A stretch of DNA of 64,000 nt from Saccopteryx bilineata (GCF_036850765.1 NC_089492.1:295749090-295813089), one strand, 5' to 3'. Counted from the stretch's first letter, positions 1 through 12,200 are shown. Made by a program: numbers and translations. The notes: generated from the letters alone by a model not told the origin.

Positions 1-389
1 CCCCCCATGATGCCCCCGCCCCCCCAGCCCCCAACACTAACCTCTTCCTCCTATAATCCAGGGCTGGAGGGGCGTGGCCTGGACCACCTCCCCTCTGCCC
101 GGGGGACATCAGTGTTGTGAGTGCATGTGAAGCGGACTCCAGCGCCCTCCCCCCTGGGGCCACTCACACTACACCTCTTCCCGCCTCCCCAGGAGATACT
201 GGATGTGGGGAATGGGCAGGATGCGGGCCAGAAGATCCATCCTTCCAACGGCATGAGACAGGGAGGGACAGCTGTGACAGGCCCCTCATCCCCCACTCCT
301 GGCCGGCCCTCAATCAGTGTTTGAGCCTCCTTTGCCCCTTGCGCCCTTGGTGAATCCTTGGTGATGATTTTGGCAACTCTGGGAATAAA
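1..389 (+). pseudogene. EPN1: Decayed duplicate of the EPN1 last exon and 3' UTR
   Basis: Bases 1-56 align with the end of the EPN1 terminal exon at 60618-60667. A 1-bp loss within the C-run after atgatg puts the upstream and downstream parts in different frames. In the frame that ends correctly, the terminal NTNPFLL of EPN1 reads NTNLFLL followed by taa, so the last NPF (EH-domain binding) motif is gone. The 3' UTR follows, with about 90% identity by eye, to an aataaa at 384-389 that matches the EPN1 poly(A) signal. The window begins inside this exon, so I cannot tell how much of EPN1 was duplicated. Confidence 0.8.
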
Positions 390-1988
390 TGGTAATTCTC
401 ATGGGCATGGCTCCCGAGTTCCCGTGGGGGGCTCAGGCGGCTCCTCGCCTCCGGACCCAGGTTGTGGGGACAGCACCCTGTCTCAGAAACCTGATTTCCC
501 AACCCCACGCTGAGCCGGGTGGGGTGGCGGCCGCACAGGACCAGGTGCTGCCCTCTGGGCAGTTGGGTTGGGCAACCACACCCAGCCAGACCTTGTTCTT
601 GCCCAGGAGACACTGGGCACAGGTGAGGGGACAGGCGGTGGGGGAGCACCGGGTTCCAGGCCAGAGGGAGCAGCTAGGCCGGCCACGAAAGGCACGTGCT
701 GCCCGGTCCCCCAGGGCTGAGGGGTTGGCATATGACCCCAGAGAAATGGCACGAGTAGTGGGCACGTGCGGGCAAAGAGGGGGGTCCCACGGGCCCCCTC
801 CTGCAGACCGGGCTGATGGGAAGGTGGTTCGGGCTGACCGCACAGAGTGGGCCTCCAGGGCGGCCGGCCCAGGGTCGCGGTCAGGACTCAGGTGCGACAG
901 TGTCTCCGGAACCGGCCGGGAGGGCGGGATGTTGCGCTGTAAGGAGCGCGCTCCCCGCGGAGCTCCGGCTGTAGCCTTCCTGGCGGCCCGTTGGCGGGAG
1001 CGGGGAGCCATCGACTTGTTCCCGGTGCCTCCCGCCTCGGAGCCGCCTTCCACTTTAAGGAGACCCAGGAAGGCGGTCAAATACAACGTACTGTGGTTTC
1101 CTCCAGCGGGAGGGCTCCAGGTGAGGCTTTCCTCGGGCTCCCTGTGTGAGTGGGGGAAGAGGACAGAACAGGACGCGGAGGCCGTGCGCACGGGAGGCCT
1201 GGTGCCCGCGCTCCATCCAGGCGCGTCCGCTCCGAAGTGGGGCACGTAGGAGCCCCGAGTCCCCACCGCCCGCTGCGCCTCCTGCACTGGATGTGCCAGC
1301 CACCCTTCTCCCTGGGGCTGCCGGTCAAGGTCCCCCGCCATGAGGCCTGAGCTTCAGGTCGCAGGGACGCATCCTGTCTGGATGTCGCAGGAAGGGTCAT
1401 TGCTTCCTCGTCGGTTCGCCGCCGCCACGTGTGCCCCATGGTTTTCTTCCAACTGCGTCTCCACGCGCCGGCGCGGGTCAGATACTGGGCTCGGGGCCGG
1501 GCCGCTCGCGCCCATCCTGGGTACTGGGAGGGTCGGGAGGGTCGGGTTCTGACCAGAGCTGGGGTAAACAGGCGCCCGCAAAGGGCTTTCCTGTAGGGGC
1601 AACTGGGCCGCGGGGCTCCGGGTTGAGGGTCCAGGGACCGAGGCACCGAAGGGCGTCCTGCCTGCGGCCGGCGAGGGCACCAGAGACCGAGGCCTGGCGG
1701 TCCCGGGGGCTGGAGCTGGGGAGCCTCAGCCACCGCGCGGGACAGGCCGTCACAGGGCACGCACACGCCCCGCGTCCCCCGTCTCCTCCCGCTCACATGT
1801 GCTCTAGAACGTTCGCTCCCCGAACTGGTTCTCTGCAGGACAGGGGTGCCCGCCGCCCAGCCACCTGATAGCCCGCGGTGCCTGACCCTGGACACCCCCT
1901 CACTCCCCGCGCGTTTCCAACAGCCCCCACCGGGGACTGTTCTTACTGCTGTCCTTGGTCCCCTCGTGAGTACGTTGCCCTGCTTTTT
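390..1988. other. GC-rich duplicated segment downstream of the EPN1 tail
   Basis: This is about 1.6 kb of GC-rich, CpG-containing DNA shared with 58650-60270 of the other arm. Open frames exist on both strands but do not stay aligned between the arms, so I call no gene. It may be an old CpG-island-like block. Confidence 0.5.
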
Positions 1989-2349
1989 CAGTGGTAGGCA
2001 ACCTTTTTATACCTACCGCCTACTTTTGTATCTCTGTTAGTAGTAAAATTTTCTAACCGCCCACCGGTTCCACAGTAATGGTGATTTATAAAGTAGAGAA
2101 GTAACTTTACTTTATAAAATTTATAAAGCAGAGTTACAGCAAGTAATAAGAGTTAAAGCATATAATATTAATTACTTACCAAGTACTTGATGTCAAATTT
2201 ACGCTAAGTTTGGCAGAATAAATCTTTATAAAACAACTTACTATAGTTAAATCTATCTTTTTATTTTTACTTTGGTTGCTCTGCTTCCGCCCACCATGGA
2301 AGCTGGAACGTCTATTAGTGGGCGGTAGGGACCAGGTTGACTACCACTG
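1989..2349. mobile_element. Non-autonomous hAT-type transposon, left copy
   Basis: The ends are imperfect inverted repeats: cagtggtaggcaacct at the start and the complement of cagtggtagtcaacct at the end. The interior is AT-rich and lacks a transposase. It is nearly identical to 56440-56786. Here the flanking 8-mers (tgcttttt and cgagtcat) do not match. Compared with the empty site in the other arm, about 18 bp of target is missing, so the insertion was imprecise or its flank was deleted later. Confidence 0.75.
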
Positions 2350-2436
2350 CGAGTCATCCACAGTATTTTATATCAACTTGAACATTTGTCATTTCAAAGA
2401 GCACTGTGTAACATGGGCCCCTTAAAACACACATCT

Positions 2437-2838
2437 TTTTTTTTTTTTTTTTTTGTATTTTTCTGAAGCTGGAAACGGGGAGAGACAGTCAGACAGACTC
2501 CCGCATGCGCCCGACCGGGATCCAGCCGGCACTCCCATCAGGGGCGACGCTCTGCCCACCAGGGGGCGATGCTCTGCCCCTCCGGGGCGTCGCTCTTTTG
2601 CGACCAGAGCCACTCTAGCGCCTGGGGCAGAGGCCAAGAAGCCATCCCCAGCGCCCGGGCCATCTTTGCTCCAATGGAGCCTTGGCTGCGGGAGGGGAAG
2701 AGAGAGACAGAGAGGAAGGAGAGGGGGAGGGGTGGAGAAGCAAATGGGCGCTTCTCCTGTGTGCCCTGGCCGGGAATCGAACCTGGGTCCCCCGCACGCC
2801 AGGCCGACGCTCTACCGCTGAGCCAACCGGCCAGGGCC
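2437..2838 (-). mobile_element. SINE family A (tRNA-derived)
   Basis: Full-length minus-strand copy with its poly(T)-side tail on the left and its head ending ggccagggcc. A perfect 14-bp target duplication, taaaacacacatct, lies at 2423-2436 and 2839-2852. The other arm (near 58560) has the unfilled site, so the insertion followed the duplication. Confidence 0.9.
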
Positions 2839-2852
2839 TAAAACACACATCT

Positions 2853-3589
2853 TAATGAGCTTTCAGTTTCAAGCACAGAAACCCGTGCGACGGCGTCTCC
2901 CGCCCACACCTCGGGAACGACCTTGTCTTCTTGCCACCGTCGCTCAGAATCGCGGTTTAGTGTGTCCCACTCCCAGAATCCCCCTCCGGTTCCCCCACGG
3001 AGGATGGTGTGACTGTGAAGACGGCCACCAGGCTGCGTTCATGGGCTGAACCCCGCAGCGGAACCCACGGCTTTCACGGGCGAGCGACCAGTGGGCTTAA
3101 CCGTCGCAGAGTCATTTCTGGGTTGACATTTGGAGAATTGTTCCCGGTGGACCAATTCACGCCTCCGTTGCACGGCTAAACCTAGTTGAACACCATACAC
3201 CCAAAGCATTGTAGAGGAAATCATGGTTGTTTGCGCGTGACACGCTCAAATTAACGAAAATGTCATCAACTGCACTGCGGTTGCGGCGGAACGCGTTGGA
3301 CCTCCTCGCAGGCCTGTCTCCCAGCAGGTGGCTCAGCGCGCACTGCAGGGCGCACGCGCAGTGGATGCGGTCACTGTGCAGAACGCATACAGCACTCCTG
3401 ACACTAACAACAGAAAGCACCCCAATACAGATCGGGGCGCAAGGCTCGAGGAGGCACTACTGCAAAGACACACACACTGTCAGGAGCCTTAGGAGAAGAT
3501 GCCCGATGTCGTTAGTCACCCCAGGGACATGCAAACCCAAACCGCAGGGAGATAGCACGTCCCACCTGCTAGGATGAACGTGATCAGAA
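2853..3589. other. Duplicated non-coding segment of the left arm
   Basis: Aligns in inverted orientation with about 57600-58560 of the right arm. I see no gene. At 3440-3480 it holds the unfilled site of the SINE at 57731-58030. Confidence 0.6.
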
Positions 3590-4300
3590 TAATGGACACA
3601 ACCCAGTTTCGGCCAGGATGTGGAGAGACCAGGACCCTGGTGCGTGCCTGCTGGGCACGTGACACGGTGCCGGAGCTGGGGGGAGGGAAACACTGGTGAT
3701 ATCTCTGACGGGTAAACATAGAACCACCACAGGGCGGCAGTTTCCCCCGCGGGGTGGGGGTGGGGGTAGACTGAGGAATGAAGGTGAGGACTCGACCGAT
3801 ATTTGTACATCGGTGTTAGTGGTGGCGTTATTCACAACGGCCTACAGGGGGATGGGACTCAAGTGTCCATCAACAGGTGACGGATAAACAAAATGTAGGA
3901 TATACGTAGGAAGAGACTTCAGCCCTGAAAAGGAACAGAATTTTGATATCTGCTATGACACGGGATGACCTTGAACACGTTGTGCTTAGTTAGATAAGGC
4001 AGACACAAGGAGAAATTCTCTGTGGTCCCACTGAGACAAAATACCCAGAACAGTTACGTTCATAGGGACAGAAAGTACAATTGAGGATCTCTGGGGCTGG
4101 GAGGAGAGGGGAGGGGCAGTTACCCACCACCACCAGACTTTTTGTCGGGGATTAGTTTTGGATATAGATTGTGGTGATGGTCACACCACACTGAATGTGT
4201 TTAATGCCACGGTTCCCTCAAACCCAAGCCCCTACTAGTTTGCACACTCACAATGGCTAAAATCATAAATGAGATGTTCTGTATTCTTTATAACAATAAA
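3590..4300 (+). mobile_element. Old L1 3'-region fragment
   Basis: Contains wording typical of the L1 ORF2 end and 3' UTR, such as caagtgtccatcaacaggtg, followed by a polypurine stretch. The counterpart on the minus strand at 56860-57600 shows it was present before the duplication. Confidence 0.6.
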
Positions 4301-4445
4301 AGTTTATAAAGTGGGTAATTGGTAAATGAATACTAAATACAGTATTCATGGAGGGTATAGAAGCTGATTCCATGCATTTACCCATTCGGTGGCTTCCACA
4401 ACTCAGGAGCAGAACCTAGGTTCTAGGAGCAGTTCTAGGACCTCT

Positions 4446-5326
4446 AAGGAACAGCGGGAAGGGGCTTACGGTGGGAAAACAGAAAACCAAGATATGAGAG
4501 GACTCTATCAACCATGGATGAGAACTTATAAAAAATAGTAATAGACCAGATAAACATAAAATTCAGCACATAGAAGGTGACAAAGGTGACCACCAGCATC
4601 AGGATGGTGTGGGTGCTCTGGTCTCTGGCAAGCACCTGTGGTTGCCCCTGGGGCTGTGAATATGCCTCCGTCTCTGATGGTGTCCATGCAAGAGAAGCAC
4701 CATGCAGACACTGGGCCAGACCGTAAGGACAATGAACACAGTGTCCGAGATGGCCACGATGGCCGTGCCTGCACCAGAACTGCATGCTGCACAGAACCAC
4801 CTCCCTTTGCTGTCAGCATCGTTTTTGCCTATCCTGTGAATTACTGTCACAGGAACGTGGGCATGGATGAAGAAACTGGATGCCCAGCAGCAGCCACAGG
4901 AAGGACTGATGACCTTGGGGACTCCTCCTGGGAGCATTGGCCACTGCGCTCCCATGGGGACGAGTGTGAAGCACTGACGAGTGCTCAGGAGATGGGTGGA
5001 GCAAGGGACGGTGCTGTGAGCCGCTCTCTGTACATAATAGACACCTTTACACATGAGAATGGACATGGGGGTCCCCACAACCATGCCTGCCAACATGTGG
5101 GGGACTCCAGAGGGAAGACCCACAAGACAGGCCACAGCCACATAGGGAAGGATTCTGTGTGTCAGCTGTGGCTTGTGGCCAAGCGGGAGGGGAGACACAT
5201 TATGGCAGAAGAGGATGACATTGGCCAGAGCCCTGACTCCCATCTGCAACGGGATGGTGCTTTTCAGAGCCACTTTCCCTGTGGCTCCTAGGAGACTGTT
5301 CTGAGAATCCAGGAGCAAAGTGGAGG
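4446..5326 (-). pseudogene. V1R-type vomeronasal receptor pseudogene, left copy
   Basis: V1R receptors are seven-helix pheromone receptors on vomeronasal neurons. One frame from about 5326 to 4610 carries V1R hallmarks: the TM1 region, GHKPQLTHRIL, a helix-3 CKGVYYVQRA block, PKVISPSCGCCW (TM4) and RHIHSPR with PETRAP before TM7. A 1-nt loss near 4615 shifts the frame, and TM7 (HTILMLVVTFVTFYVLNF) continues in another frame to a stop near 4446. No in-frame start is seen. The TA at 4542-4543 inside TM7 is the unfilled target of the mariner composite in the other arm, so this copy preserves the ancestral layout. Confidence 0.78.
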
Positions 5327-5352
5327 CTGTGCCCGTGAGGAGACCAGCTGTC

Positions 5353-5692
5353 TTTTTTTGTGTGTGTGTGTGACAGAGACAGAAAGAGGGACAGACAGGC
5401 AAGAAGGGAGAGAAATAAGAAGCATCAATTCTTCATTGCAGCACCTTAGTTGTTCATTAATTGCTTTCTCATATGTGCCTTGACCAGGGGGCTACAGCAG
5501 ACCGAGTGACCCCTTGCTCAAGCCAGTGACCTTGGGATCAAGCCAGCCACCCTGCGCTCAAGCTAGTGAGCCTGCACTCAAGCCAGGTGAGCCCACTCTC
5601 AAGCCAGTGACCTCGGGGTTTTGAACCTGGGTCCTGGGTCCCAGTCTGATGCTTTATCCACTGCGCCACCACCTGGTCAGACTAAACTTTAT
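5353..5692 (-). mobile_element. SINE family B at the inner edge of the left arm
   Basis: Reverse-oriented family B copy with a ttttttt and gtgtgtg tail on the left and head ...cacctggtcagac on the right. Homology to the right arm stops at its tail, so it masks the duplication breakpoint. Confidence 0.75.
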
Positions 5693-6310
5693 AATTTTAT
5701 TAACTAATGTCACCCCAATTAAGTCAATAAAAATTTTTTCAAGATATGTATCCTTACATTCATTACAACATTATTTACAATAGGTTTACAGTTGTGAGTA
5801 CACAAGAGTCTATTCTTGTATCATTACTGCATTTTCCATACTAACAACTATAATCCTACTTTTGTCCCACCCTATATGTATTTGTATATATATTTATGTA
5901 TATATACACACACATACACACAATGAAATAGACGTAAAAAAAGGTAAATCACTATCTTTGATGACAACATGGATGGCTCTTTAGAATATCATGCTACATT
6001 AAATAAGTCAGATGGAAAGGACAAAAAACATTTTCACTCATATGTGGACTATAAAACAAAAAAGTAACAAAGGAGCTAACAGAACAAATAAAAGCAAATT
6101 TGTAGATACAGACAACAAAATGGTGGTCATCGAAGGGAAAGGGAGTGGGGGGAGGTAAAATTTGGTAAAGGGGATAAAATATGTGGTAACAGAAGGAAAC
6201 TAGACTTTGGGTGGTGAGCACACTGTAGTGTATACAGATATCAGATTATAAAGTGGTACACCTGAAAGTCATATAATGTTATTAACCAACATTACCTCAA
6301 TAAATTTAAT
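5693..6310 (+). mobile_element. L1 3'-end fragment(s)
   Basis: Contains the recurrent L1 3' wording: a gggtggtgagcacact block, cacctgaaagtcatataatg, and a final caataaatttaat. An AT/CA-rich tract lies at 5875-5925. Confidence 0.6.
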
Positions 6311-6319
6311 TTCTTTTTG

Positions 6320-6530
6320 ATGTTTCCATTGATTTGAGAGAGAGAAAGAGAGAGAAAGAGAGGGAGAAGGGAGACAGAGAAAGGGAAGTGTCAAATCACC
6401 ATTCCACTAGTTGTCCCATTTAGTTGTATACTCATTGATTGCTTCACATATGTGCCCTGACTGGGGATCAAACCTGCAACTTTGGCATGCCAGGATGATG
6501 CTTTATCCACTGATTTTTAAATTTTTTAAT
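6320..6530 (-). mobile_element. Old SINE, family C-like
   Basis: A gagaga-rich tail precedes tgccctgactggggatcaaacctgc, the reverse complement of a tRNA-type B box, in a diverged copy. Confidence 0.55.
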
Positions 6531-6547
6531 TTTTAAAAATCTAATTA

Positions 6548-6885
6548 GGCCCTGGACAATGGCTCAGTGGATAGAGCATTGACCCAGAATGTGGATGTCC
6601 TGGGTTCAATTTCTGGTCAGGGCACATAGGAGAAGTGATCATCTACTTCTCCCACCTCCCCCTTTTCTCCTTTCCTTTTCACAGCCAGTGGCTCGATTGG
6701 TTCAAGCGTGGCCTCAGGCACTAAGGATAGCTCCATTAAAGCACATCAGCTTCAGCCTCAAGTGCTAAAAATAGCTCAGTACTCAAGCATCAGCCCTAGA
6801 TGGGGGTTGCCAGGTGAATTCTGGTTGGGGCACATGCAGGAGTCTACCTCACTATCTCCCCTCCTCTCACCTGAAAAAAAAATCT
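6548..6885 (+). mobile_element. Old SINE related to family A
   Basis: Starts ggccctggacaatggctcagtgg, has a ggttcaatttctggtcaggg B-box region and ends in an A-rich tail. It is more diverged than the other family A copies. Confidence 0.65.
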
Positions 6886-7083
6886 AACTTAACAGTGAAA
6901 CTAAAAACAGTGTTTGGGTGGATATTAGATGTAGTGATAAGAATAAAATCAAAAATTTATAGACACATTCTAGCATCACTTCTAAGTCTTAACTGTCAGA
7001 GGATCAAGGTTCCCAAACCCCTACATTCCAAGACATCCATTAAGACAAAAATAAAAAGGCATGCTTTCCAAAGTGCTTATCCG

Positions 7084-7089
7084 TTTAAT
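7084..7089 (-). promoter_or_regulatory. NLRP9: Candidate poly(A) signal of NLRP9
   Basis: An attaaa hexamer on the minus strand lies about 240 nt downstream of the NLRP9 stop codon. It is the best candidate I saw, but the cleavage site is unverified. Confidence 0.3.
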
Positions 7090-7325
7090 GCGTTTGTTCT
7101 TCTAAATCATACAAGGTAGGATGGGAATGTTAGGGACGGGGGATCAAGGTTTTAAGGCACAGACAGCATGCACCTACTGCCTTACTGCAGAGGAGAAGCT
7201 ATGAATTCACAGCACCCCCTCTTCCATGAGAGACAGTTTACAGGACTGGATGTGCTGGAAGGAGAAACACCCATTGTAACCAAGGAGGAGACTTTGTGAG
7301 AAGGTGACTTCAGGGTGTGCCCCCA

Positions 7326-7458
7326 TCAGATGAGGGAACCTTTCATACTGAGCTCGTCCCTTTTCCAAGGTTGGTGGACAATGGTCAGGTGGGGTTTTTT
7401 TTCTTCCACAGATTTCAGCAGAAGCTGGGTTTCCTCATCAAATGCAGATTTTTCCAGC
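7326..7458 (-). CDS. NLRP9: NLRP9 coding exon 9 (C-terminus and stop)
   Basis: A 133-bp coding part encoding residues 955-998, reading [20 protein letters not shown], then a [10 protein letters not shown] segment, ending GSLI and TGA (7326-7328). Acceptor gtcttctcag. The sequence fits the NLRP9-specific tail. Confidence 0.92.
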
Positions 7459-9191
7459 CTGAGAAGACAGACATATTTGGCCCCCTCTACGTCTTCATGC
7501 CCTTCTTCCCTAGGTTAAGACTGGGAAAACTGCATCAAAGGTGCAGAGAAAGCACAAATCTCTTCCGTAGAATAGGGGATACGAACACTAGAGATGTGAA
7601 CCATTTTGTTCACCTGGGAGCCCAACATCTGGAAGGCATTCAAATACTCACTCTACAGGTGTCCATCATATATACTCTTAAGTGAAAATATAATGTTCAG
7701 AATAATACTAACTGCTACTCTTGATTTAGGGATGGACTTCCGGGTCAAGACTCTGTTCACATCTTTATAGAACCCCTCCCACCTCTAAGCTGAGATTGTA
7801 TCATTTTGGGCAATGTAAGTATAAGATGGTTATTTCTAGTAAAAAAAAAAAAGTAGTTCTTGCCTGGTGAAATTTTGCCTCTTGGAAACATTCAACAATG
7901 TCTAAAGACATATTCCTAACTTCCGGGAATGAATATAATCACCAGTATTTTTTTAAATCAATTGATTTTTCTTGCGATTTGATTGACACGTAATATGTTA
8001 TATGTTGAAGGTACACAATGCGTTGGTCAGATACATCTATATATTGCAACATCCTGCCCTCCATCATGTCATATAATTATGATTTCTTTTTCGTGGTGAG
8101 AATAGTTAAGTCTGTTCTCTTGGCAACTTTGATGTTTCCATTTCTGATTGTCGTGACTGAAGGGAGGTGCTAGGGGTGTGGGACACGCAGGTAGAGCCCA
8201 GGGATGCTGCTAACATCCCACAACGCACAGCAGAGCCCCCCCCCCCCATGAAGAACTCTGCAGCCCAAATGTCCATCATACCAGAGCTCAGCCAACCTGC
8301 CCTGTAGACGAACATCACTCTGAGGTCACTCACCACCCAGAGAAACATCCACTCACCCGAGCAGCTGCAGGACACAGTCTGGGTGGCACAAGGCATCACA
8401 CAGCATGATCATCCCATCATGGTCAAAGCTATTCCAGTCCAGGTTCAGGCCCCTCAGTGATTTGCAGACAATGAGAGCCGAGGCCAGGTCCTCACAACAG
8501 GCAGAGGTGAGCTGACATATTTCCAGCCTGCAAGAGGGACACACACACACCAGAGAAACCGCCCCAGCTTTGGTTGAACTGGAAGGCACACCATGGTGAG
8601 ATGCTAATTCCATGCCTCTGAGCAGGAGACTTTACATTCTAAACCGGCAGCTCTCCAGTGGGACCACTGTGCCCCCCCTGGGGAACATGTGGCAATGGCT
8701 GGAGATATTCAACACACCAGGGGATGCGAACTGGCATATCATGGGTAAAAAGAAGCCAGGATGCAGCTAAACATCTGACAATGCACAGGAGAGTCCTCCC
8801 TCTCCATCACAGCAGAGAACTATTCAGTCCCCAAATTTCAACAGCGCCAAGATGGAGAAACCCTCGTTTCCCAGGACAACATTTTACTTTCGATGTTTTT
8901 CAAGACCCCACTTGTTTTTAAACCTGCTTTCCTTCAGTCCAATGAATCCTCCAGCTGATCCTGTTTTTGAAATATGGGAGACTTCCCCTAAGACACTCAG
9001 TAAACACTCACCCAAGATTTTGTAGTTTGCAGTTAGGATGCTTTAGAGCTTCACATAACCGTTGGACACCGGCATCTTGTATTTTATTGTTTCCCAGTTT
9101 CAGGGTCTTCAGGTTTTCATTTTTAATAATAACCGCAGAGAGGTCCTCGCAGCAAGCAGGAGTGAGGTAACAACCTACCAACCTGGGGGAT

Positions 9192-9226
<35 letters not shown>

Positions 9227-12200
9227 TAGATACTATTATGAGGTTCAATCTTGAATGCCTCGGCTAATTTTCACGTGCTGATATGAAGGATGAAAAGCCC
9301 AAGTTCTTTTGAGATAGTAACAATGATGATGATGATGATGATGATAATGATGCTGATGATGGTGATGATGATGATGATGATGATAATGATGCTGATGATG
9401 GTGATGATGATGATGATGGAGATGGTGATGATGATGATAATGACGCTGATGATGCTGAAGAAGGTGATGGTGATGATAGTGTACATTGGAGATGGTGGTG
9501 ATGATGAGGATGGTGCTATGGATGATAATGGTCATGGTGGTCATGGTGACAGTGCTGATGGTGTTGATGGTGATGATGTGATGGTGAAGACCCTATAACT
9601 TCTCAGTTCCTTCTTCTCAAGCTAACACCCTGGGCTCCCCACCTTTTTCCTGCCTCATGATCTCTCTGCCCAGGGCCCCTCTGCTCTTCTTTTCCTTGCT
9701 GTTTTGGGATGCTCTTGACTCAAATACCAGTAAGGCTACCCATCACACCCTCCATATCAATCCACACAATTGCCAGCTTTTGCTGAGGAATTCCCTGAGT
9801 ATTTTATATAATATCATGTCCCAGTCTCTGTGCTGTATTTAAGCTCACGAGTCCCCACAGTACTTATAAGTGCCAAGATTGAGAAAACACAATATATTCA
9901 CTTACGTGCAGCCTCACACTCACATATGTGTTCATGCACTTTTGTGTATGCAGATATACATGTGTACGTGAAACTCCACGACACCAACTTCCGTGGAAAC
10001 CAGGATGATGGAGCATCTCATTCAGCACTTCCCTCATCTACCCAGAAGAGCTTCTAGTACCTACAGGTGGCATGCATGACTCTCGTGATGTGTCTCCTAC
10101 TATCGTTTATCATTCTTGTCCCAGGAAAGTCACTGATGATAGTTCTGTATGTCCATCATTCCCTCATTTCTTTCAGGCAGGGCATGTAATTTACCCCCAT
10201 GTTGCACATGGGGAGAGGTGAGGCACCCTCACAAGTTCACCCAACTAGTCTTGGGCACTGAGGGCTCCATTTCCAGTCTCCCTGAGACCAGAGACTCAAC
10301 CATCGAGTAGCATGTCCCAAATGGACTGGCGAATCCTTTAATTAAGACATACCCACATCAGCGCACCACTGGGCATTTCTAGAAGTGCCAGGCGGGGTCC
10401 ACGCTTAGCCTTTTTTTTTTTTTTTTTCAGCAGACCCCATGATTTTCCCCCGTCCTGTTTCCTCCTCAGGATACCAGTATAAAAGAGAAGAAGAAGAAAG
10501 GAGAAGAGGAAGAAGAAGAAGAGGAGGAGGAGAAGGAGGAGGAGGAGGAAGGAAGAGGAAGAGGAAGAGGAAGAAGCTGACATTGGAATTAAGTCATAAG
10601 CAGACCTACCACAACTGCTGTAAGCTGCAGCTTGGCTGCTTCAGCGCTATACACAGAGACGCCACCCCACCATCTTCCAGGAAGTTGGACCCCAGATCAA
10701 GAACGGACAGAGATTTGTTGCACAAAAGGGCTTGGGAAATGTAGTCACAGGCGACAGAAGTCAGGCAACCATACTGCAACCTGCAGAAAGAGGCACACAC
10801 ACAACCAATGCATCCGCCTGCTGACACTCTACGTGGCCATCTTTTCTGAAGCCACGTGCAGAATCTCTATCATTCCTTGTACTCCATAGTCACATGAGAC
10901 AAATAGGGGTAAAATGCAAAGCAGCTGTAAAAATACAAAGGCAAGAAGGTGGAAGACGGAGTCCGCAACTGGGGAACAGAATCTCAGATTCCAACTCTAA
11001 GTCAGGGCTCCACTCCAGCTGGGTGACCTCGGACAAAGCCACCCCTTCTCAAGTGACACAGCTTGCTGACTCGGTTAGTGCGATGTACTGGATGACATCC
11101 TATTTCACATGATTTTTTTTTTTAATATTTGAAACTAAACTGTGTTGCCTGATCAGGCAGTGGTGCAGGGGATAGCGCGCTGGACTGGGATGCAGAGAAC
11201 CCAGGTTCAAAACCCCGAGGTCACCAGCTTGAGTGCGGGCTCACCAGCTTGAGTGCAGGGTCGCTGGCTTGAGCATGGGATCATAGACATGATCCAATAG
11301 TCGCTGGCTTGAGCAAGGGGTCAATTGCTCTGCTGTAACCCCCTGGTTAAGGCACATATGAGAAAGCAATAAATGAACAACTAAAGTGCCACAATGAAGA
11401 ACTAATGCTTCTCATCTCTCTCCCTTCTTCTCTGTCCCTATCTGTTCCTCTCACTGTCCCTCTCTGTCTCTCTCTCTGTCACTAAAAAATAAAAATAGGC
11501 CCTGGCCGGTTGGCTCAGCGGTAGAGTGTCGGCCTAGCGTGCGGAGGACCCGGGTTCGATTCCCAGCCAGGGCACATAGGAGAAGCGCCCATTTGCTTCT
11601 CCACCCCTCCGCCGCGCCTTCCTCTCCGTCTCTCTCTTCCCCTCCCGCAGCCAAGGCTCCATTGGAGCAAAGATGGCCCGGGCGCTGGGGATGGCTCTGT
11701 GGCCTCTGCCCCAGGCGCTAGAGTGGCTCTGGTCGCAACATGGCGACACCCAGGAGGGTCGCAACATGGCGATGCCCAGGATGGGCAGAGCATCGCCCCC
11801 TGGTGGACAGAGCGTCGCCCCTGGTGGGCGTGCCGGGTGGATCCCGGTCGGGCGCATGCGGGAGTCTGTCTGACTGTCTCTCCCTGTTTCCAGCTTCAGA
11901 AAAATGCAAAAAATAAAAAAATAAAAAAATAAAAATAAACTGTATCTTTATGGGTTCTTGCATATGCACTGTTGGGAATTTGGAACATAACAAGAAGCCT
12001 AAGGTAGAAGTCGCTCAGAACTCAATATGACATCCTGGATGTATCTGGTTTAGTTGGCATCATGTTAAACATTTAAAAAAAAAATTAGCAGTCAACATGT
12101 CACAACCTAGAGATGTCACATGGAACTCCACACTTTCTAGCTACCTCAGACAAGCCACAGCCCATGGTCTCATGGCAAAGACAAGTATAAGGGGACAGAG

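Larger units (their letters stand above)
1..5352 (+). repeat. Left arm of a large inverted duplication
   Basis: This arm is the reverse-complement paralogue of about 52085-60667. Matching landmarks occur in opposite order on opposite strands: the EPN1 terminal exon and poly(A) signal (384-389 versus 60282-60287), the block starting at 1340 versus 59347, an old L1 fragment (about 3590-4300 versus 56860-57600), and the V1R pseudogene (4446-5326 versus 52140-56374). Identity looks near 90% by eye in the best-conserved stretches. The arm continues off the left edge, and its inner end is hidden under a SINE starting near 5353. Confidence 0.88.

Noticed and set aside
389..1341. 286- and 302-codon overlapping frames in the left arm
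   Set aside because: They overlap on opposite strands in GC-rich DNA, and the corresponding frames in the right arm are not conserved.
2422..2848. Open frames of 70-200 codons over family A SINEs here and at 15381-16240, 19455-19960, 50711-52024 and elsewhere
   Set aside because: The same peptide wording recurs at every SINE copy on both strands. It comes from a GC-rich repeat consensus, not from genes.
9323..9590. CRISPR-like or satellite array
   Set aside because: Short-period triplet repeat in a mammalian intron. No spacer structure.
9290..9598. Methionine- and histidine-rich frames over the GAT repeat
   Set aside because: Translation of a microsatellite.
11499..11580. tRNA gene calls at SINE heads
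   Set aside because: A and B boxes are present, but these are SINE heads with poly(A) tails and target duplications and no mature tRNA fold.
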